Shown: positions 62,726 to 64,000 of the stretch, one piece after another | How the letters are laid out: each line of letters starts with the position of its first letter | Position numbering within the stretch: position 1 is the first letter of the stretch | DNA from: Liopterus haemorrhoidalis | Taxonomy: Eukaryota; Arthropoda; Insecta; Coleoptera; Dytiscidae | Assembly: GCA_963971575.1 (NCBI GenBank) | Contig: OZ020611.1 | Span: 53,329,466-53,393,465, forward strand | Reading direction: 5' to 3' | Length of the DNA: 64,000 nt | The notes under the pieces: model-generated | What the model saw: the letters and a program-made list of their open reading frames with translations, nothing else | Databases searched by the model: none | What the model was told of the DNA's origin: nothing | Translations under genes and position numbers: made by a program

Positions 62726-63290
62726 ATGGGTGTTTTTTTTAGAGGTATAGAACTTTAAATTGCAATAAAACAACGATGGATTATTCGATTGACATGAATT
62801 TTTTTTTATTCGAAAGATAATCTTGTGGCATTACATTTTAAATATGATTTCTGGCATATGACCGCCACGGCTGGCTCGGATGTAGTCCAATCTGGACGTC
62901 CAATTTTCGATGACTTTTTCCAACATTTGTGGCCGTATATCGGCAATAACACGGCGAAGGTTGTCTTCCAAATGGTCAAGCGTTTGTGGCTTATCCGCAT
63001 AGACCAATGACTTTACATAGCCCCACAGAAAGTAGTCCAGCGGTGTTAAATCACAAGATCTTGGAGGCCAATTCACAGGTCCAAAACGTGAAATTAGGCG
63101 GTCACCAAACGTGTCTTTCAATAAATCGATTGTGGCACGAGCTGTGTGACATGTTGCACCGTCTTGTTGGTATGATTTAATGTAATGCCACAAGATTATC
63201 TTTCGAATAAAAAAAAATTCATGTCAATCGAATAATCCATCGTTGTTTTATTGCAATTTAAAGTTCTATACCTCTAAAAAAAACACCCGT
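62726..63290 (-). mobile_element. IS630/Tc1/mariner-type element with about 110-bp ends
   Basis: ATGGGTGTTTTTTTTAGAGG at the left and its mirror (one mismatch) ending CACCCGT at 63290; near-identity of the two ends extends about 110 bp. TA flanks at 62724-62725 and 63291-63292. Between the ends lies a transposase fragment. Interior deletion has removed the N-terminal half. The neighbouring repeat continues on both sides, proving a clean insertion. Confidence 0.88.
62831..63193 (-). pseudogene. DDE transposase C-terminal half
   Basis: 120 codons: QQDGATCHTARATIDLLK holds the second catalytic Asp (QDGA-x-x-H) and PPRSCDLTPLDYFLWGYVK the third, with about 36 residues between them. The tail runs ADKPQTLDHLEDNLRRV and RPQMLEKVIENW. 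The first Asp and DNA-binding domain are missing and there is no credible start. High conservation of the open frame suggests a young copy. Confidence 0.85.
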
Positions 63291-63430
63291 TATAAGCATG
63301 CCAAATTTCAACTCTCTAGGTTTAGCCGTTTGGCTACAATTTTTACCGAACAGACAGACAGACAGACAGACAGACAGACGACAAAATGACGGTATAAGGG
63401 TTTTTTGGTCATACCTACAAAACCCTAAAA
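63291..63430. repeat. dispersed repeat, right half, with (GACA)n
   Basis: GCCAAATTTCAACTCTCTAG, GCCGTTTGGCTAC, (CAGA)n at about 63351-63378, GACGGTATAAGGG, CAAAACCCTAAAAA. The ending is a common arthropod repeat tail. Confidence 0.65.
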
Positions 63431-63591
63431 AACCTCAGAATCCACATTTGCACACATCTTCATAAAGAAAAACTTCATCTTTCAAGCCCGACATTTTGCA
63501 TATTCATGAAAAAGTATTAAAATTGAACTTATTAGAAGCCCACAATATGAAAAAGATTTGAAAATCAGCAACCCCATACTTTTTTTTTTTT

Positions 63592-63660
63592 TCGAACTCA
63601 TGATCCCTAACTTACAAATCAAGTGGTATGACCACTACGCTACAGCAACTGCACCCCCTT
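63592..63660 (-). repeat. tRNA-like SINE head
   Basis: On the minus strand TTGCTGTAGCGTAGTGG has the box A pattern (TAGCGTAGTGG) and ATCATGAGTTCGA a box B-like match 40 bp further, followed by a poly-A run. No full tRNA fold, so a tRNA-derived SINE or tRNA pseudogene. Confidence 0.5.
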
Positions 63661-63673
63661 AATGTAAGGTGAC

Positions 63674-64000
63674 CAGACGTCCCGGTTTGGCCGGGACAGT
63701 CCCGGTTTTGCATCATTTGTCCCGGCGTTCCGAAGGTACCCTTTGTGTCCCGGTTTATAATTCCAAAAAAATAAACTTCACGAACCCAATTTTTTTTAAT
63801 ATCCCGCAAGCCTTCAAAATATTACTTTATTTACAAATATGTCTATCAAATATTTTACAAGCTAGGTAAACGAATTTTCAAATAATAACAAAGATATTTA
63901 AATATCAAGAAGTGAAATTTATCGGTTCTAAATTATCGGATATGATCGATCATCTTGTTGAGGAGGGTTTACAACTTTAAATTATTTAAAAGAATGGAAA
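63674..64000. mobile_element. hAT-like left end, runs out of window
   Basis: CAGACGTCCCGGTTTGGCCG then GGGACAGTCCCGG repeats of TCCCGG in both orientations near the end, a pattern common to hAT MITEs. The right end is beyond 64000 or lost. Confidence 0.45.

Larger units (their letters stand above)
59752..64000 (-). other. nejire upstream intron, continues outside
   Basis: Starts at the acceptor before the KIX exon and contains no further recognisable nejire exon; TAZ1 is not seen. Contains a (TA)n run (60200-60248), the Harbinger derivative, the mariner derivative and repeat tails. 59760-60190 and 60250-61200 show nothing. Confidence 0.65.

Noticed and set aside
59752..64000. Search for the nejire TAZ1 exon
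   Set aside because: No Cys/His-rich TAZ1-like frame was found on the minus strand, so it must lie upstream of the window.
1..64000. CRISPR arrays, operons, bacterial ribosome sites or viral genes
   Set aside because: Spliced eukaryotic genes throughout; repeats are transposon-derived, and no viral protein was recognised.

Overview
The window is nuclear DNA from an arthropod, most likely an insect. The evidence is GT-AG introns, AT-rich non-coding DNA, insect-like wording in a CBP/p300 (nejire) gene, and a very dense population of DNA transposons. I cannot place the order or species from sequence alone. No bacterial, viral or CRISPR features were seen.

Three host genes are supported. (1) EIF2B4 (eIF2B delta) is complete on the minus strand, with five exons between 17762 and 4890 that join in frame to 572 codons plus stop. 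Its introns are inflated by transposons. (2) A two-exon, 47-residue TOM5 homologue lies on the plus strand (18157..18376), head to head with EIF2B4 across a 394-bp gap that probably holds a shared promoter. (3) The minus-strand CBP/p300 gene (nejire) fills 20154..59751 and continues upstream beyond the window. Ten exons were joined phase by phase into 1801 codons plus stop, carrying KIX, bromodomain, CH2/RING, PHD, HAT, ZZ, TAZ2, NCBD and a glutamine-rich tail. The 5' part (including TAZ1) is outside the window. The 3' ends of TOM5 and nejire face each other, with polyadenylation signals about 70 bp apart.

Layout: 1..4860 is repeat DNA, with hAT elements nested in each other. 4890..17762 is EIF2B4 with Tigger, hAT, Helitron-like and Tc1/mariner-type repeats in its introns. 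17763..18156 is the shared promoter gap. 18157..18530 is TOM5. 18560..20153 is the nejire 3' UTR, which has GC-rich blocks. 20154..59751 is nejire, whose introns hold many elements with readable ends and target-site duplications. 59752..64000 is a nejire upstream intron with a PIF/Harbinger derivative, an IS630/Tc1/mariner-type derivative and SINE-like pieces.

The most unusual items are two short elements with Stowaway-like ends (CTCCCTCCGTTC) and coding remnants of the plant-type DD39D mariner transposase family, a tandem pair of splice acceptors in nejire that would add or remove ten residues just before the PHD region, and several nested insertions that can be dated relative to each other. 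All family names rest on recognition by eye; no database search was run.
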